A DNA stretch of 64,000 nt from Acidiferrobacteraceae bacterium (GTDB lineage: Bacteria; Pseudomonadota; Gammaproteobacteria; Arenicellales; UBA868), in the NCBI GenBank assembly GCA_002724185.1, contig PBOB01000010.1, positions 158,123-222,122 on the forward strand, written 5' to 3'. The notes beneath the pieces are model-generated. The model was not told the DNA's origin and did not search any database. It was given only the letters and a program-made list of their open reading frames with translations. This document shows, in pieces, positions 8,067-18,159 of this stretch. The translations under genes were made by a program, and so were the position numbers. Position 1 is the stretch's first letter. Each line of letters opens with the position of its first letter.

Positions 8067-10091
8067 ATGAGAAAATTATCTGAAACTGTGCGCGACAAAC
8101 GGCGTGAAAAAGCAAATGCTATACGAGCACTCAGTATGGATGCAGTACAGCGCGCAAATAGTGGTCATCCCGGAATGCCAATGGGCATGGCTGATATTGC
8201 CGAAGTTCTATGGAGTGACTTTCTCCGCTTTAATCCGAGAAATCCTAATTGGATTGATCGCGATAGATTTATTGTTTCTAACGGCCATGGCTCGATGCTT
8301 CATTATGCTCTTTTGCATCTGACTGGTTACGATCTACCGTTGGAAGAGCTTAAGAATTTTCGTCAGCTACATTCGCGAACGCCGGGACATCCAGAGTATG
8401 GAGACACACCGGGCATTGAAACAACCACAGGCCCCTTAGGCCAAGGGTTAGGCAATGCTGTAGGTTTAGCGTTGGCAGAGAAGATACTTGCTGGCCGTTA
8501 CAATCGTGAAGGATGCGAGCTTATAGACCATCATACCTGGGTGTTGCTTGGTGATGGTTGTTTGATGGAGGGCATTTCCCATGAAGCATGCTCGTTGGCA
8601 GGCACTCTTGGGTTAGACAAATTAATTGCTATTTGGGATAACAATGGTATCTCGATTGATGGTGACGTGCAGGGATGGTTTACAGATGACACTCCCGCAC
8701 GTTTTCGTGCCTATGGTTGGCGTGTGATCGAAGATGTTGATGGTCATGATCCAATAACTATCAAGGAGGCAATCAATGCCGCCGTAAATGAGAATCGGAG
8801 GCCGACACTCATTTGTTGTAAGACTGTAATTGGATGGGGTTCGCCAAATAAGCAAGGCAAAGAATCTTGCCATGGAGCCCCGCTCGGTTTGGAAGAGATA
8901 GATTTAACGAGAGAAACAATTGGGTGGCACTATCCACCATTTGAAATACCCGAAGATATTTATCAAGCGTGGGACGCTAAAGATAGTGGTTCCAAGCTGG
9001 AATCAGAATGGAAGGAAAAGTTTGAGTACTACAAATCGAGCTATCCAGATTTGGCTGCTGAGTTTGAGAGGCGTTTGTCAGGCGCTTTACCTGTTAATTG
9101 GGCGGCAGTAATGGATGCTGCGCTACAGACGATATCTGATAAGGCAGAGGCGTTAGCGAGCCGGAAAGCATCACAACGAACTTTAGAGTTAATCGCTCCA
9201 AATCTTCCAGAACTAATTGGTGGATCCGCAGATTTAACAGGTTCTAATCTTACTTCTTGGCCCGGTATGCAGATTGTAAGCCAGAAAAATACCAATGGTA
9301 ATTACATTTTTTATGGAGTCCGGGAATTTGGAATGGCGGCAATTAGTAATGGCCTTGCTTTGCATGGAGGGTTTATTCCGTTTTGTGCGACGTTTTTAAC
9401 ATTTTCCGATTATGCTCGTAATGCGTTGAGAATGAGCGCGCTAATGAAGATTCGCTCCATATTCGTATTTACGCATGATTCGATTGGGTTGGGGGAGGAT
9501 GGTCCTACACACCAGCCTGTTGAGCATGCGGAGTCGTTACGATTAATACCAAATATGGTAGTTTGGAGGCCATGCGATGCTCTAGAAACGATTATAGCTT
9601 GGCGCCAAGCTATAGAAAGAGTAGATGGCCCTACTTGCTTGTTATTATCCAGACAAAAATTACCATATTATGAGCGTAGTAATGAACAAGTTTCCCTGAT
9701 ATCTAGAGGGGGTTATGTTTTGCGTGATTGCTCTGAAACACCAGAAGCAATTATTGTTGCTACAGGATCCGAAGTGGCTTTAGCAGTTGAGATTGCTCAA
9801 GTTTTAGCCCAGAAAAAACGCCATATCCGAGTTGTTTCAATGCCGTCCACTGAGTTGTTCGACCAGCAGGAATCGTCTTATAGGTCTTCAGTTTTTCCCG
9901 AGTCCGTTAAAGTCAAAGTTGCGATTGAAGCGGGTACGGGTAGTGGTTGGAATCGGTATGTTGGTTCATCTGGATACATCATCTCTATCGACACTTTTGG
10001 TGCATCTGCACCGGCGGAGGACCTTTTTAGATATTTTGGACTCTCTGTAGAAGAAGTTATGCCGATTGTAGAATCTGCGATCAATAATTAA
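8067..10091 (+). CDS. tkt: Transketolase
   Basis: Thiamine-diphosphate enzyme of the non-oxidative pentose phosphate pathway, moving two-carbon ketol units between sugar phosphates. The N-terminal half has [11 protein letters not shown] and the GDGCLMEG...N diphosphate-binding region. The pyrimidine-binding domain has FGVREFGMA-like and [18 protein letters not shown] segments, followed by the C-terminal domain, about 675 residues in all. I chose the ATG at 8067, whose protein starts [14 protein letters not shown] four codons upstream (8055) is the alternative, and neither has a clear Shine-Dalgarno. It leads the tkt-gap-pgk-pyk-fba series and links pentoses from the nucleoside island to glycolysis. 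Confidence 0.97.
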   Translation: MRKLSETVRDKRREKANAIRALSMDAVQRANSGHPGMPMGMADIAEVLWSDFLRFNPRNPNWIDRDRFIVSNGHGSMLHYALLHLTGYDLPLEELKNFRQLHSRTPGHPEYGDTPGIETTTGPLGQGLGNAVGLALAEKILAGRYNREGCELIDHHTWVLLGDGCLMEGISHEACSLAGTLGLDKLIAIWDNNGISIDGDVQGWFTDDTPARFRAYGWRVIEDVDGHDPITIKEAINAAVNENRRPTLICCKTVIGWGSPNKQGKESCHGAPLGLEEIDLTRETIGWHYPPFEIPEDIYQAWDAKDSGSKLESEWKEKFEYYKSSYPDLAAEFERRLSGALPVNWAAVMDAALQTISDKAEALASRKASQRTLELIAPNLPELIGGSADLTGSNLTSWPGMQIVSQKNTNGNYIFYGVREFGMAAISNGLALHGGFIPFCATFLTFSDYARNALRMSALMKIRSIFVFTHDSIGLGEDGPTHQPVEHAESLRLIPNMVVWRPCDALETIIAWRQAIERVDGPTCLLLSRQKLPYYERSNEQVSLISRGGYVLRDCSETPEAIIVATGSEVALAVEIAQVLAQKKRHIRVVSMPSTELFDQQESSYRSSVFPESVKVKVAIEAGTGSGWNRYVGSSGYIISIDTFGASAPAEDLFRYFGLSVEEVMPIVESAINN

Positions 10092-10148
10092 TGCGCCTAT
10101 ATGATAATCTGCTTGGAAGGATAGTTGCGTTTGACGCGATCCAGACGT

Positions 10149-10160
10149 CTAGTTAACTAG
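10149..10160. repeat. 12-base perfect palindrome upstream of gap
   Basis: CTAGTTAACTAG reads identically on both strands and lies about 67 bases before the gap start codon. A similar shorter palindrome, TAACTAGTTA, occurs at 19305-19314 before rbsK. Both could be operator half-site pairs for one regulator, but AT-rich palindromes of this size also arise by chance. Confidence 0.3.
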
Positions 10161-10226
10161 TACTCCAGATGGAATTTTAAAAATAAACACGAAATTGGGC
10201 GTGACCCATGAACAGGAAAATGCTAT

Positions 10227-11240
10227 ATGACAATCAAGATTGCTATTAATGGATTTGGACGAATTGGCCGCAATATATTACGCGCTATTTATGAGTCTCA
10301 GCAAGATAATCAATTTGAGATTGTCGCAATTAACGATCTTGGAGATGCGAATACCAATGCACATCTTTTACAGTATGACTCGGCACATGGTCGATTTAGT
10401 CAGTCGGTCAGTGTCGATGACCAGCATTTGATTGTTGGTAAAACAAGGGCCAAGGTACTGGCTGAGCGTGACCCAACGAAACTTCCTTGGGGCCAAATGA
10501 ATGTTGATGTAGTATTTGAATGTACAGGGTTTTTTGCTAGCAAAGAGAAAGCTAGCGCGCATCTTACTGCGGGCGCGAAGAAAGTTATTATATCCGCACC
10601 TGGTGGGAAGGACATCGATGCAACAATAGTCTATGGCGTTAATCATCATGTTCTGAAGGCGAGCGATACTGTTATATCAAATGCATCTTGTACTACAAAT
10701 TGCTTAGCCCCATTGGTTAAGCCTCTTCACGATCAGCTCGGTGTTCTTGGCGGTCTGATGACCACTATCCATGCTTATACTAATGATCAGGTATTAACTG
10801 ATGTGTATCATACAGATCTTCGCAGAGCTCGTTCGGCAACTCAATCTATGATATTGACAAAAACTGGTGCAGCCGCGGCGGTCGGCTTGGTACTTCCTGA
10901 GCTTGATGGAAAGCTTGATGGTTTTGCAATTAGAGTGCCGACAATAAATGTTTCGTTGGTGGATCTAACCTTTGAGGCGGGTCGCAGTACGTCTGTTGAA
11001 GAAGTTCATAAGATAATTCAAGAAGCATCCTCCACGAATCTTGAAGGTATTCTCGCGTACAATGATAAGCCGCTTGTGTCTATTGATTTTAATCACTGCC
11101 CTGCATCATCTGTTTACGATGCTTCCATGACGCGCGTCGTAAATGGAACTACAGTTAAAGTATGTTCTTGGTATGACAATGAGTGGGGGTTTTCAAATAG
11201 AATGCTTGATACGTGCAAGGCTTTAATGGCAGTTGCGTGA
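10227..11240 (+). CDS. gap: Glyceraldehyde-3-phosphate dehydrogenase
   Basis: The 337-residue enzyme oxidises glyceraldehyde-3-phosphate to 1,3-bisphosphoglycerate. It shows the Rossmann start INGFGRIGR, the catalytic ASCTTNC segment with Cys155, the partner His182 in [10 protein letters not shown], and the C-terminal [11 protein letters not shown]. Asp37 after the second strand favours NAD over NADP. An erythrose-4-phosphate dehydrogenase (Epd) often sits between tkt and pgk in gammaproteobacteria, but the sequence reads as a canonical GAPDH; I cannot fully exclude Epd activity. It is followed by pgk. Confidence 0.93.
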   Translation: MTIKIAINGFGRIGRNILRAIYESQQDNQFEIVAINDLGDANTNAHLLQYDSAHGRFSQSVSVDDQHLIVGKTRAKVLAERDPTKLPWGQMNVDVVFECTGFFASKEKASAHLTAGAKKVIISAPGGKDIDATIVYGVNHHVLKASDTVISNASCTTNCLAPLVKPLHDQLGVLGGLMTTIHAYTNDQVLTDVYHTDLRRARSATQSMILTKTGAAAAVGLVLPELDGKLDGFAIRVPTINVSLVDLTFEAGRSTSVEEVHKIIQEASSTNLEGILAYNDKPLVSIDFNHCPASSVYDASMTRVVNGTTVKVCSWYDNEWGFSNRMLDTCKALMAVA

Positions 11241-11314
11241 AGCACCTAGAGGTAGTATCGTAAATTTTTCAATTACGCGATTATAGAAAATAGCGAGCAC
11301 ATTTTTCTAAGAGT

Positions 11315-12502
11315 ATGAAGCGCCCCATAATTAAACGGATGGTTGATATTGAATTGTCGGGCCGAAGGGTGCTCATGCGCTTAGATCTAAACGTTCCAAT
11401 AAGTAATGGCAGGATATTGAGCGAGCGTCGGATCATTGAAGCATTACCAACCATCAAGATGGCATTAGAGAGTGGGGCTGGCGTAGTCTTGCTCTCCCAC
11501 TTAGGTAGACCAGAACTCGGTAAAGCGTCAGAACATTACTCCTTGGCACCTATTGCTGATCGTCTGTCGGCGCTCCTTGGACATCAAGTGCGTTTCAAGA
11601 AAGATTGGTTAGATCATGTAGATGTTCGCAATGGTGATGTAATACTTTGTGAGAATGTTCGTTTTAACGTGGGAGAGACCGATAACGCATCAGATCTAGC
11701 CCAAAAGATTGCGGCTCTTGGGGATGTTTTTGTGATGGATGCATTTGGTTCAGCGCATCGTGCTCATGCTTCGACTGAGGGAGTGGCGCGATATGTAAAG
11801 ATTGCATGCGGCGGTCCTTTATTGATAAGAGAGATTGATTCGCTGTACGGAGCGTTGCACGCACCTCAGAGGCCGCTGGTTGCAGTTGTAGGCGGCGCTA
11901 AAGTTTCAACAAAGTTGACTGTGCTTAAATCTCTAAGCAATGTTGTAGATTATCTGATTCCAGGTGGTGGAATTGCGAACACTTTTCTTGGTGCTACAGG
12001 ACGCTCAATTGGTAAATCATTGCATGAATCTTCGCTGATTGAGGATGCGCGAGATCTTTTGGACGCTTCTAGAAGAGGATCTTGTATAATTAGTTTGCCA
12101 ACTGATGTTGTGGTTGCAAAGCAATGTGAAGAATCAGCACCAGCCGAAGTTGTCTCCGTTGCTGATATTGCAGCGGATGATTTGATTCTTGACATCGGTC
12201 CCGATACAGTTAGGGCTTATGAGGAACTCTTTGAGTTGGCAGGTACTATTGTTTGGAACGGGCCCGTGGGAGTGTTCGAGATGGAGCCTTTTAGTTATGG
12301 GACCCGCCGGCTAGCTGAATCTATTGCCAAGTCCAACGCCTATTCAGTTGCAGGTGGAGGAGACACATTAGCTGCGGTTGAGAAATATGATTTGTTAGAG
12401 AGAATTTCTTATATATCGACTGGTGGTGGTGCGTTTCTTGAGTTTTTAGAAGGGAAACCTTTGCCGGCAGTAACGATTTTAGAAGCGCGAGCAGGTAACT
12501 GA
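11315..12502 (+). CDS. pgk: Phosphoglycerate kinase
   Basis: Transfers phosphate from 1,3-bisphosphoglycerate to ADP. The 395 residues contain RLDLNVPI near residue 22, SHLGRP near residue 61, ENVRFN near residue 113, [10 protein letters not shown] near residue 190 and the C-terminal [12 protein letters not shown] nucleotide-loop region. The start at 11315 gives a short lead-in before the conserved V-L-M-R-L-D strand, as in E. coli Pgk. It lies between gap and pyk in the same direction. Confidence 0.97.
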   Translation: MKRPIIKRMVDIELSGRRVLMRLDLNVPISNGRILSERRIIEALPTIKMALESGAGVVLLSHLGRPELGKASEHYSLAPIADRLSALLGHQVRFKKDWLDHVDVRNGDVILCENVRFNVGETDNASDLAQKIAALGDVFVMDAFGSAHRAHASTEGVARYVKIACGGPLLIREIDSLYGALHAPQRPLVAVVGGAKVSTKLTVLKSLSNVVDYLIPGGGIANTFLGATGRSIGKSLHESSLIEDARDLLDASRRGSCIISLPTDVVVAKQCEESAPAEVVSVADIAADDLILDIGPDTVRAYEELFELAGTIVWNGPVGVFEMEPFSYGTRRLAESIAKSNAYSVAGGGDTLAAVEKYDLLERISYISTGGGAFLEFLEGKPLPAVTILEARAGN

Positions 12503-12533
12503 TAGTGTCGGCATCTCTTTTCTTCCATGCAAT

Positions 12534-14000
12534 ATGATTCGTAGAACCAAAATCGTTGCATCTCTTGGCCCTTCTACAGATGATGCCAAGGCCATGTCGA
12601 ATCTGATACGAGCTGGAATTGATGTTGCAAGAATTAACTTGTCTCATGGCTCGGAGCAAGATCACCGTTATAGAGCTGATCTGGTTCGGCATTGCGCCAG
12701 AAAACGTGCTCGAACTGTTGGATTACTGTTTGATTTGCAGGGCCCAAAAATAAGGGTCGAAGGTTTCCGTTCTGGTAAGGCGCAGCTTAGAAACGGTAAG
12801 CCTTTTGTAATTGATACATCATTGGGTGGGTTAGATGGAACTGAGGAAAGAGTTGGAACTACCTATAAAGGCCTACCTCACGATGTTCAGCGTGGTGATG
12901 TACTGTTGCTTGATGATGGTAGCATAACCCTCCGAGTTGAAGGCATCGATCAGCATGAAGTACGTACACGAGTTGTTGTGGGGGGGATTCTATCAAATTA
13001 TAAAGGTATGAATAGACAAGGCGGAGGTTTATCAGCTGAAGCACTGACGGATAAGGATAGAGAAGATATAATATTTGCTGCCGAACTCGGTGCAGATTTC
13101 GTTGGTATTTCTTTTGTCCGAAATGCAGAAGATATTGGTTTGGCTCGGGAATTAGTTAGAAGTGCTGGCAGTAACGCTCATATTGTGGCAAAGATTGAGC
13201 GCCGAGAGGCCGTCGAAAATATTGATTCAATCATTGCAGCTGCAGATGTCATCATGGTTGCTCGGGGTGATTTAGGCGTAGAGCTTGGAGACGCAGAATT
13301 GCCAGGCGTACAGAAGCGACTTATCGCCGAAGCTAGAGCTGGAAACAAGATCGTAATCACTGCTACGCAGATGATGCAGTCTATGGTCACTAGCCCTCAA
13401 CCAACTCGTGCTGAGGTGCTTGATGTTGCTAATGCGGTGTTGGATGGTACGGATGCAGTAATGCTTTCTGCTGAAACTGCAGTAGGTCGTCACCCGGCAC
13501 GCGTTGTGGCGGCTATGGATAGAATCTGTTGTGGGGCCGAGCGGCATGATAGTGCCCGTGTTTCAACTCATAGGCTAGATGCTCATTTTGAAACAACCGA
13601 AGAAGCAATATCCATGGCAACTATGTACACCGCTAATCATCACACTATTGCAGCCATTCTTGCTTTGACGGAATCTGGGCGAACTCCCATGTGGATGTCT
13701 CGTATAAGTTCTGGAATACCAATTTTCGCGGCAACGAGACTGCAGGAAACAGAGCGTCGTCTGGCACTTTATCGAGGTGTATATCCTGTACCGTTTGATG
13801 CTGCTACTGTTTCACGAGAAAATCTTAATTGGGCGGCTGTTGAGGAGATTAGAAAGAGAGGGTTGGTTGAAGAGGGAGATCAGATTATTCTAACAAAGGG
13901 TGATCATTATGGTTCTGAAGGTGGAACTAATGCGATGAAAATTGTTAGAGTTGGTTCAGTTTCTGTAGGTAAAAAAGCTCAGGATAAGGATGCAACATAA
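12534..14000 (+). CDS. pyk: Pyruvate kinase
   Basis: Makes pyruvate and ATP from phosphoenolpyruvate. It begins MIRRTKIVASLGPST and carries NLSHG, the IVAKIERREAVENID active-site segment, MVARGDLGVE and the TATQMMQSM motif. It has 488 residues with the complete A, B and C domains. The B domain runs from about residue 70 to 165. The 31-base gap after pgk implies co-transcription. Pyruvate kinase in a gap-pgk-pyk-fba string is common in non-enteric gammaproteobacteria. Confidence 0.97.
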   Translation: MIRRTKIVASLGPSTDDAKAMSNLIRAGIDVARINLSHGSEQDHRYRADLVRHCARKRARTVGLLFDLQGPKIRVEGFRSGKAQLRNGKPFVIDTSLGGLDGTEERVGTTYKGLPHDVQRGDVLLLDDGSITLRVEGIDQHEVRTRVVVGGILSNYKGMNRQGGGLSAEALTDKDREDIIFAAELGADFVGISFVRNAEDIGLARELVRSAGSNAHIVAKIERREAVENIDSIIAAADVIMVARGDLGVELGDAELPGVQKRLIAEARAGNKIVITATQMMQSMVTSPQPTRAEVLDVANAVLDGTDAVMLSAETAVGRHPARVVAAMDRICCGAERHDSARVSTHRLDAHFETTEEAISMATMYTANHHTIAAILALTESGRTPMWMSRISSGIPIFAATRLQETERRLALYRGVYPVPFDAATVSRENLNWAAVEEIRKRGLVEEGDQIILTKGDHYGSEGGTNAMKIVRVGSVSVGKKAQDKDAT

Positions 14001-14075
14001 TTTGTTGACAGCAAAGTTTTTGGTAAATGCAGCGATAGAATATATCGATAAATATTGTTCTGTAGGAGAGATTAA

Positions 14076-15095
14076 ATGGATTTAGAGAGACTAAAAGATA
14101 CTGCGCAGGCAATGGTATCACCTGGCAAAGGAATTCTTGCGATGGATGAAAGTGCCCCAACTTGCCAGAAGCGGTTTGATGCGTTGGGTATACCTAGTAC
14201 CCAAGAAATGAGGCGAGAATATAGAACCATGTTGGTAACAACAGCCGGATTAGGTGAACACATCGGTGGTGCAATTTTGTTCGACGAAACGTTAAGAGAC
14301 GAAACGTTGGATGGGAGATCTTTCGTCGAGATATTGAACGAGCAAGGAATCGTCCCTGGGATAAAAGTTGATACGGGCGCGAAAGATCTTGCTCTTCGAC
14401 CTGGAGAAAAAGTAACAGAGGGCTTGGATGGATTAGATAGACGACTTGCAGAGTATAGAGAAATTGGTGCGTTATTTGCTAAATGGCGTGCTGTTTATGT
14501 AATTGGAGGTAATTGTCCAAGTAGTGCGTGCTATGTTGCCAACGCCCATGGTTTGGCTCGCTATGCAGCACTTTGCCAGGCGAATGACATAGTTCCAATT
14601 GTTGAGCCTGAGGTATTGATGGATGGTAGTCATAGCATTGATGAGAGTTTTATAGTTACACAACAGGCTCAGCAGCTAGTTTTTGAAGCCTTGGCAAGTC
14701 AGGGTGTGAATTTAGAGGGAATAGTATTAAAGCCCAGTATGGTAATTTCAGGCTCTGGTGGCAGCGACCGAGCTGGTATCGATGAGGTCGCGATACAGAC
14801 ACTTCGTTGCCTGAGAAGCACTGTTCCGCCAGCTGTTCCAGGTATCGCTTTTCTTTCTGGCGGTCAATCTGATGAAGAAGCAACCTTGCATTTGAATGCC
14901 ATCAATAATCTTGAGAGCAACTTACCGTGGGCCGTTACATTTTCCTATGGCCGTGCCTTACAAGCTGCAGCTATGAAAAAATGGGGTGGGGACAGTCGTA
15001 ATTTTGGGGAAGCCCAAAAAGTTGTGTACCATCGAGCACGTATGAATGGTTTAGCATCTCTCGGGAAATACCAACCAGGACTGGAAGCAATCTAA
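14076..15095 (+). CDS. fba: Fructose-bisphosphate aldolase, class I
   Basis: A 339-residue Schiff-base aldolase of the eukaryote-like class I family. It has no zinc-ligand pattern of class II Fba. Visible active-site residues are Asp24 in LAMDES, Lys97 in GIKVD, Lys136 in AKWRAVY and the Schiff-base Lys219 in IVLKPSM. An AGGAGAG-like sequence 6-12 bases upstream supports the ATG at 14076. The usual gammaproteobacterial gene at this operon position is class II fba, so use of a class I enzyme is notable. It ends 24 bases from the convergent psuG stop. Confidence 0.95.
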   Translation: MDLERLKDTAQAMVSPGKGILAMDESAPTCQKRFDALGIPSTQEMRREYRTMLVTTAGLGEHIGGAILFDETLRDETLDGRSFVEILNEQGIVPGIKVDTGAKDLALRPGEKVTEGLDGLDRRLAEYREIGALFAKWRAVYVIGGNCPSSACYVANAHGLARYAALCQANDIVPIVEPEVLMDGSHSIDESFIVTQQAQQLVFEALASQGVNLEGIVLKPSMVISGSGGSDRAGIDEVAIQTLRCLRSTVPPAVPGIAFLSGGQSDEEATLHLNAINNLESNLPWAVTFSYGRALQAAAMKKWGGDSRNFGEAQKVVYHRARMNGLASLGKYQPGLEAI

Positions 15096-15119
15096 GTAAG
15101 TCACATGGTTATCTGCAAA

Positions 15120-16031
15120 TTAAGTATTCAAGATAAGTTCTATAGCTAGATGTCCTGCAATAGATGCATTGTTTTCGATTAATGCGATATTTGCGTTAAG
15201 CGTTTGGTCGTCAGACAGTTCGCGGAGGCGTTGTAGTATAAATGGGGTTACCAAGCTGCCGGTTAGTTGTTTTTTATTAGCTTCAGCACTGGCCTTGGAT
15301 ACCCATTCTTGAACTGAAGTCCACGGTAATGCTGCATTCCTAGGCACTGGTACAGCAAGAATTTCTCCTCCGACAAGTCTCAAAGAACGTCGTGTTGTAA
15401 TAATTTTTGCAGCTTGTTCTACGTCAACTGCTGTTTGACGTAGTACTAATCCTGATTCTTGAGAGAAGAATGCTGGCAGCTGTTTAGTGGCTAGTCCAAT
15501 AATTGGAACCCCTAGAGTTTCTAACTTTTCGACTGTCGCGGGCAAATCCAATATGGACTTAGCACCAGAGCATACAACTGTAACTGGTGTTCTCGAAAGT
15601 TGAGTGAGGTCAGAGGAAATATCAAGTGAGGACTGCCATCCATGATGTACGCCGCCAATGCCACCTGTCGCAAACACATGGATACCTGCAAGATGGGCAC
15701 ATATCATAGTGGCCGAAACAGTTGTTCCCCCACTTGCTTCTTGAACAATTGCAGTTGCAATGTTGTCTGTGCTTAGCTTCCAGTTGTTGTCAGTGTTCGC
15801 AAAATGATCCAGTTCTAAATCTGACAAACCAACAAGTACTTTTCCTCTACTAACGGCTATAGTTGCTGGAATAGCGCCACTTGCTCTGATAGCAGCTTCA
15901 GCTAACCTCGCGACTCTCAAGCTGTCTGTCTTTGGCAATCCATGACTGATAAGTGTACTTTCGAGAGCAACAACGGGCTGATTGTTTGCGAGTGCGTTTT
16001 TTACCTCATCATTGATGACGAAGGAATTCAT
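15120..16031 (-). CDS. psuG: Pseudouridine-5'-phosphate glycosidase
   Basis: Cleaves the C-C glycosidic bond of pseudouridine 5'-phosphate to uracil and ribose-5-phosphate. The 303-residue protein contains ALESTLISHGLP at the start, V-S-R-G-K-V-L with the expected lysine, and FATGGIGGVHHG, all family hallmarks. The ATG at 16031 forms a 4-base ATGA overlap with the psuK stop; a TTG three codons earlier is less likely. Together with psuK it gives a two-gene pseudouridine degradation operon. The products feed the same ribose-5-phosphate pool as the rest of the nucleoside island. Confidence 0.95.
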   Translation of the reverse strand: MNSFVINDEVKNALANNQPVVALESTLISHGLPKTDSLRVARLAEAAIRASGAIPATIAVSRGKVLVGLSDLELDHFANTDNNWKLSTDNIATAIVQEASGGTTVSATMICAHLAGIHVFATGGIGGVHHGWQSSLDISSDLTQLSRTPVTVVCSGAKSILDLPATVEKLETLGVPIIGLATKQLPAFFSQESGLVLRQTAVDVEQAAKIITTRRSLRLVGGEILAVPVPRNAALPWTSVQEWVSKASAEANKKQLTGSLVTPFILQRLRELSDDQTLNANIALIENNASIAGHLAIELILNT

Positions 16032-16960
16032 AATTTCCAATTGTGATCATTCAAAATCGATTGCCAATTCATATCTCCTCCCTTGTTAGGTGATGACAAG
16101 AATATCTCGCTTAGTTTCATACCAAGCTTCATAGAGTGGGGTGTTGTATGTCCCATTTCGAGCGCAGCAATTGTGGCCGCTGCAAGTGCATCGCCAGCTC
16201 CCGATGATTGTATTGGTAGAGTATCGTCATGCGATGCTTGTATTTCACCACTGCCGGTTTGATCAGCCCAAGCAGCACCATTGGCGCCATCTGTCACAAT
16301 CACTCTCTTTACACCTGCAGTATAAAGAGATGTAGCGGCTTGTTCTGCATTGATAAAGTGACTGTCTGACTCAGATAATAACAAAGATGCCTCTACAATA
16401 TTCAAGAAAATCGTATCAACATTTTTTAGGTGTGATCTAAGCCGAACGCTTTTGTGGGGAGAGCTTACTACTATGTATGTGCGTGACCTTTCTTCCAGAG
16501 AGAGCAAATAACTTATCCCTGATTCAGGTAAATTAGTGTCTATGCACCAAGCATTCCATTTATTGATATTTTTCAATATCTTTAACCAAAAATCCTGATT
16601 CAGTAGGCGATAAATTTCCATGTCAGCTAATCCAAGAATTAACTCTCCTTTTGCATCCATTATTGTTGTATAACACGCGGTAGAGATATTACTTTCCACG
16701 GCGATGTCCACAATCTCAATTTCTGTACTGAGCAGATAATCAAGCAAACCAGAACCATCAAGTTTTGAGCCAAGCCGGCTAATAAGTCCAACTGCACAGT
16801 TAAGTTGTGTAAGCACTCTTGCTACGTTAAAGGCCACCCCACCATAGTGCCAACTTGATCGAACAGGATTGGATTCTCCCAAGATTAGGTCAGCATTTGT
16901 CTGAAGTACCAAGTCCCAATGGAAAGCACCCATACACAGAATATTTGGTGTGTTTTTCAT
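16028..16960 (-). CDS. psuK: PfkB-family carbohydrate kinase, probable pseudouridine kinase
   Basis: The 310-residue ribokinase-fold protein has a GGVAFNVAR segment near residue 40 and the C-terminal S-G-A-G-D-A-L anion hole with catalytic Asp. The family-typical GLADMEIY at about 120 is very like known pseudouridine kinases. Direct coupling to psuG (ATGA overlap) makes phosphorylation of pseudouridine its most probable role. The start codon at 16960 follows a region that also serves the divergent nucleoside hydrolase gene. Other ribokinase-fold substrates cannot be strictly excluded. Confidence 0.88.
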   Translation of the reverse strand: MKNTPNILCMGAFHWDLVLQTNADLILGESNPVRSSWHYGGVAFNVARVLTQLNCAVGLISRLGSKLDGSGLLDYLLSTEIEIVDIAVESNISTACYTTIMDAKGELILGLADMEIYRLLNQDFWLKILKNINKWNAWCIDTNLPESGISYLLSLEERSRTYIVVSSPHKSVRLRSHLKNVDTIFLNIVEASLLLSESDSHFINAEQAATSLYTAGVKRVIVTDGANGAAWADQTGSGEIQASHDDTLPIQSSGAGDALAAATIAALEMGHTTPHSMKLGMKLSEIFLSSPNKGGDMNWQSILNDHNWKL

Positions 16961-17023
16961 GACTTTTCTACAGTCTCAAGTATCAAAATTGTTAACCTTG
17001 TGGTAATTATGAGGTTTGTTTTT

Positions 17024-17051
17024 TTGTCACAGTGGCAATTATCTATAAATT
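17024..17051 (+). promoter_or_regulatory. Candidate promoter for nucleoside hydrolase
   Basis: TTGTCA at 17024-17029 is followed after 16 bases by TAAATT at 17046-17051, in the intergenic region divergent from psuK. The -10 is poor. It would give a leader of about 80 bases ahead of the TTG start. Confidence 0.25.
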
Positions 17052-17136
17052 TGGTCCTTAGAGGAGAATTCTGCCAGAATTGCATCTTCTCGGTAGCACA
17101 TTTGGTTAGCTAACTTAGCAGATTGGAGTACTGTTT

Positions 17137-18102
17137 TTGGAGCAGAGAAAAATCATTATAGATTGTGATCCAGGGCACGATGATGCGGTAGCAATTTTGT
17201 TAGCACTGGCCTCGCCAAAAGATATTGACGTACTCGGCATTACATGCGTCGCCGGTAATGTTCCTTTAACGCTAACTACACGCAATGCTTTAAGTATATG
17301 CGAGTTGGCAGGCCGAACGGATGCCAATGTTTATGGGGGATGTTCTAAGCCTATGTTTCGACCGCTTGTAACAGCAGAGTATGTGCATGGTAGTAGCGGT
17401 TTGGATCTAGATGACGGAGCAACCCTTCCTTGTCCAACCATGTGTCTGGAAGCGCAACATGCGGTTCCATTTATTGTCGAGACAGTAATGACCCAACCTC
17501 CAAATAGCGTCACGTTGTGTCTACTTGGACCATTAACAAACATCGCGACAGCCTTTGGTGAAGAGCCTGCAATCATTTCCCGAATTCAGGAAATTATACT
17601 CATGGGTGGTGCGGCAATTTCTCCAGGTAATGTTACACCATCTGCAGAATTTAATATGTATGTAGATCCTGAGGCTGCCGATATAATTTTTCGTTCTGGT
17701 GCGCCAATCACAATGATGGGGCTTGATGTAACGCACCAAGTGTTGATTACGGAACAAATCCAAGAACGTATAAGAAATATTGGAAGCACTGTTAGTACGA
17801 TAGTTGCAGATCTTATGTCTTTCTATTGTCGCTTTGATCTAGAAAGATATGGCATGTTAGGAGGGCCTTTGCACGACCCTTGTGTCATAGGACATGTTAT
17901 AGATGACGAGATCTTTAACTTTAAAGAGATCAATGTAATGATCGAGAAAAGCTCTGCACTAACACGCGGGGAAACAGTCTCAGATTGGTGGCAAGTAACC
18001 GATCGACCCATAAATTGTAAAGTGGCAGAATCTGTTAACACCGAAAGGTTTTTTAATTTATTAATAGAGCGTATTTCAAACTTTCCCATAGACCAATTAT
18101 GA
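17137..18102 (+). CDS. Inosine/uridine-preferring nucleoside hydrolase (RihA/RihB type)
   Basis: Hydrolyses ribonucleosides to free base and ribose. The calcium-binding DCDPGHDD cluster lies at residues 9-16. NMYVDPEAA supplies the usual N-x-x-x-D region, and G-L-D-V-T-H supplies the catalytic histidine near residue 198. The start is a TTG at 17137, with GGAG about 8 bases upstream; it places the conserved motif where it is in E. coli RihA. The 321-residue length is normal. The ribose released would be handled by RbsK encoded 1.2 kb further on. Base preference cannot be fixed from sequence. Confidence 0.92.
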   Translation: MEQRKIIIDCDPGHDDAVAILLALASPKDIDVLGITCVAGNVPLTLTTRNALSICELAGRTDANVYGGCSKPMFRPLVTAEYVHGSSGLDLDDGATLPCPTMCLEAQHAVPFIVETVMTQPPNSVTLCLLGPLTNIATAFGEEPAIISRIQEIILMGGAAISPGNVTPSAEFNMYVDPEAADIIFRSGAPITMMGLDVTHQVLITEQIQERIRNIGSTVSTIVADLMSFYCRFDLERYGMLGGPLHDPCVIGHVIDDEIFNFKEINVMIEKSSALTRGETVSDWWQVTDRPINCKVAESVNTERFFNLLIERISNFPIDQL

Positions 18103-18159
18103 CTAAAGTCATTTTATCCATTTGTTGTGATGATCCTTACCAAAGAACTATGAGCCAAT

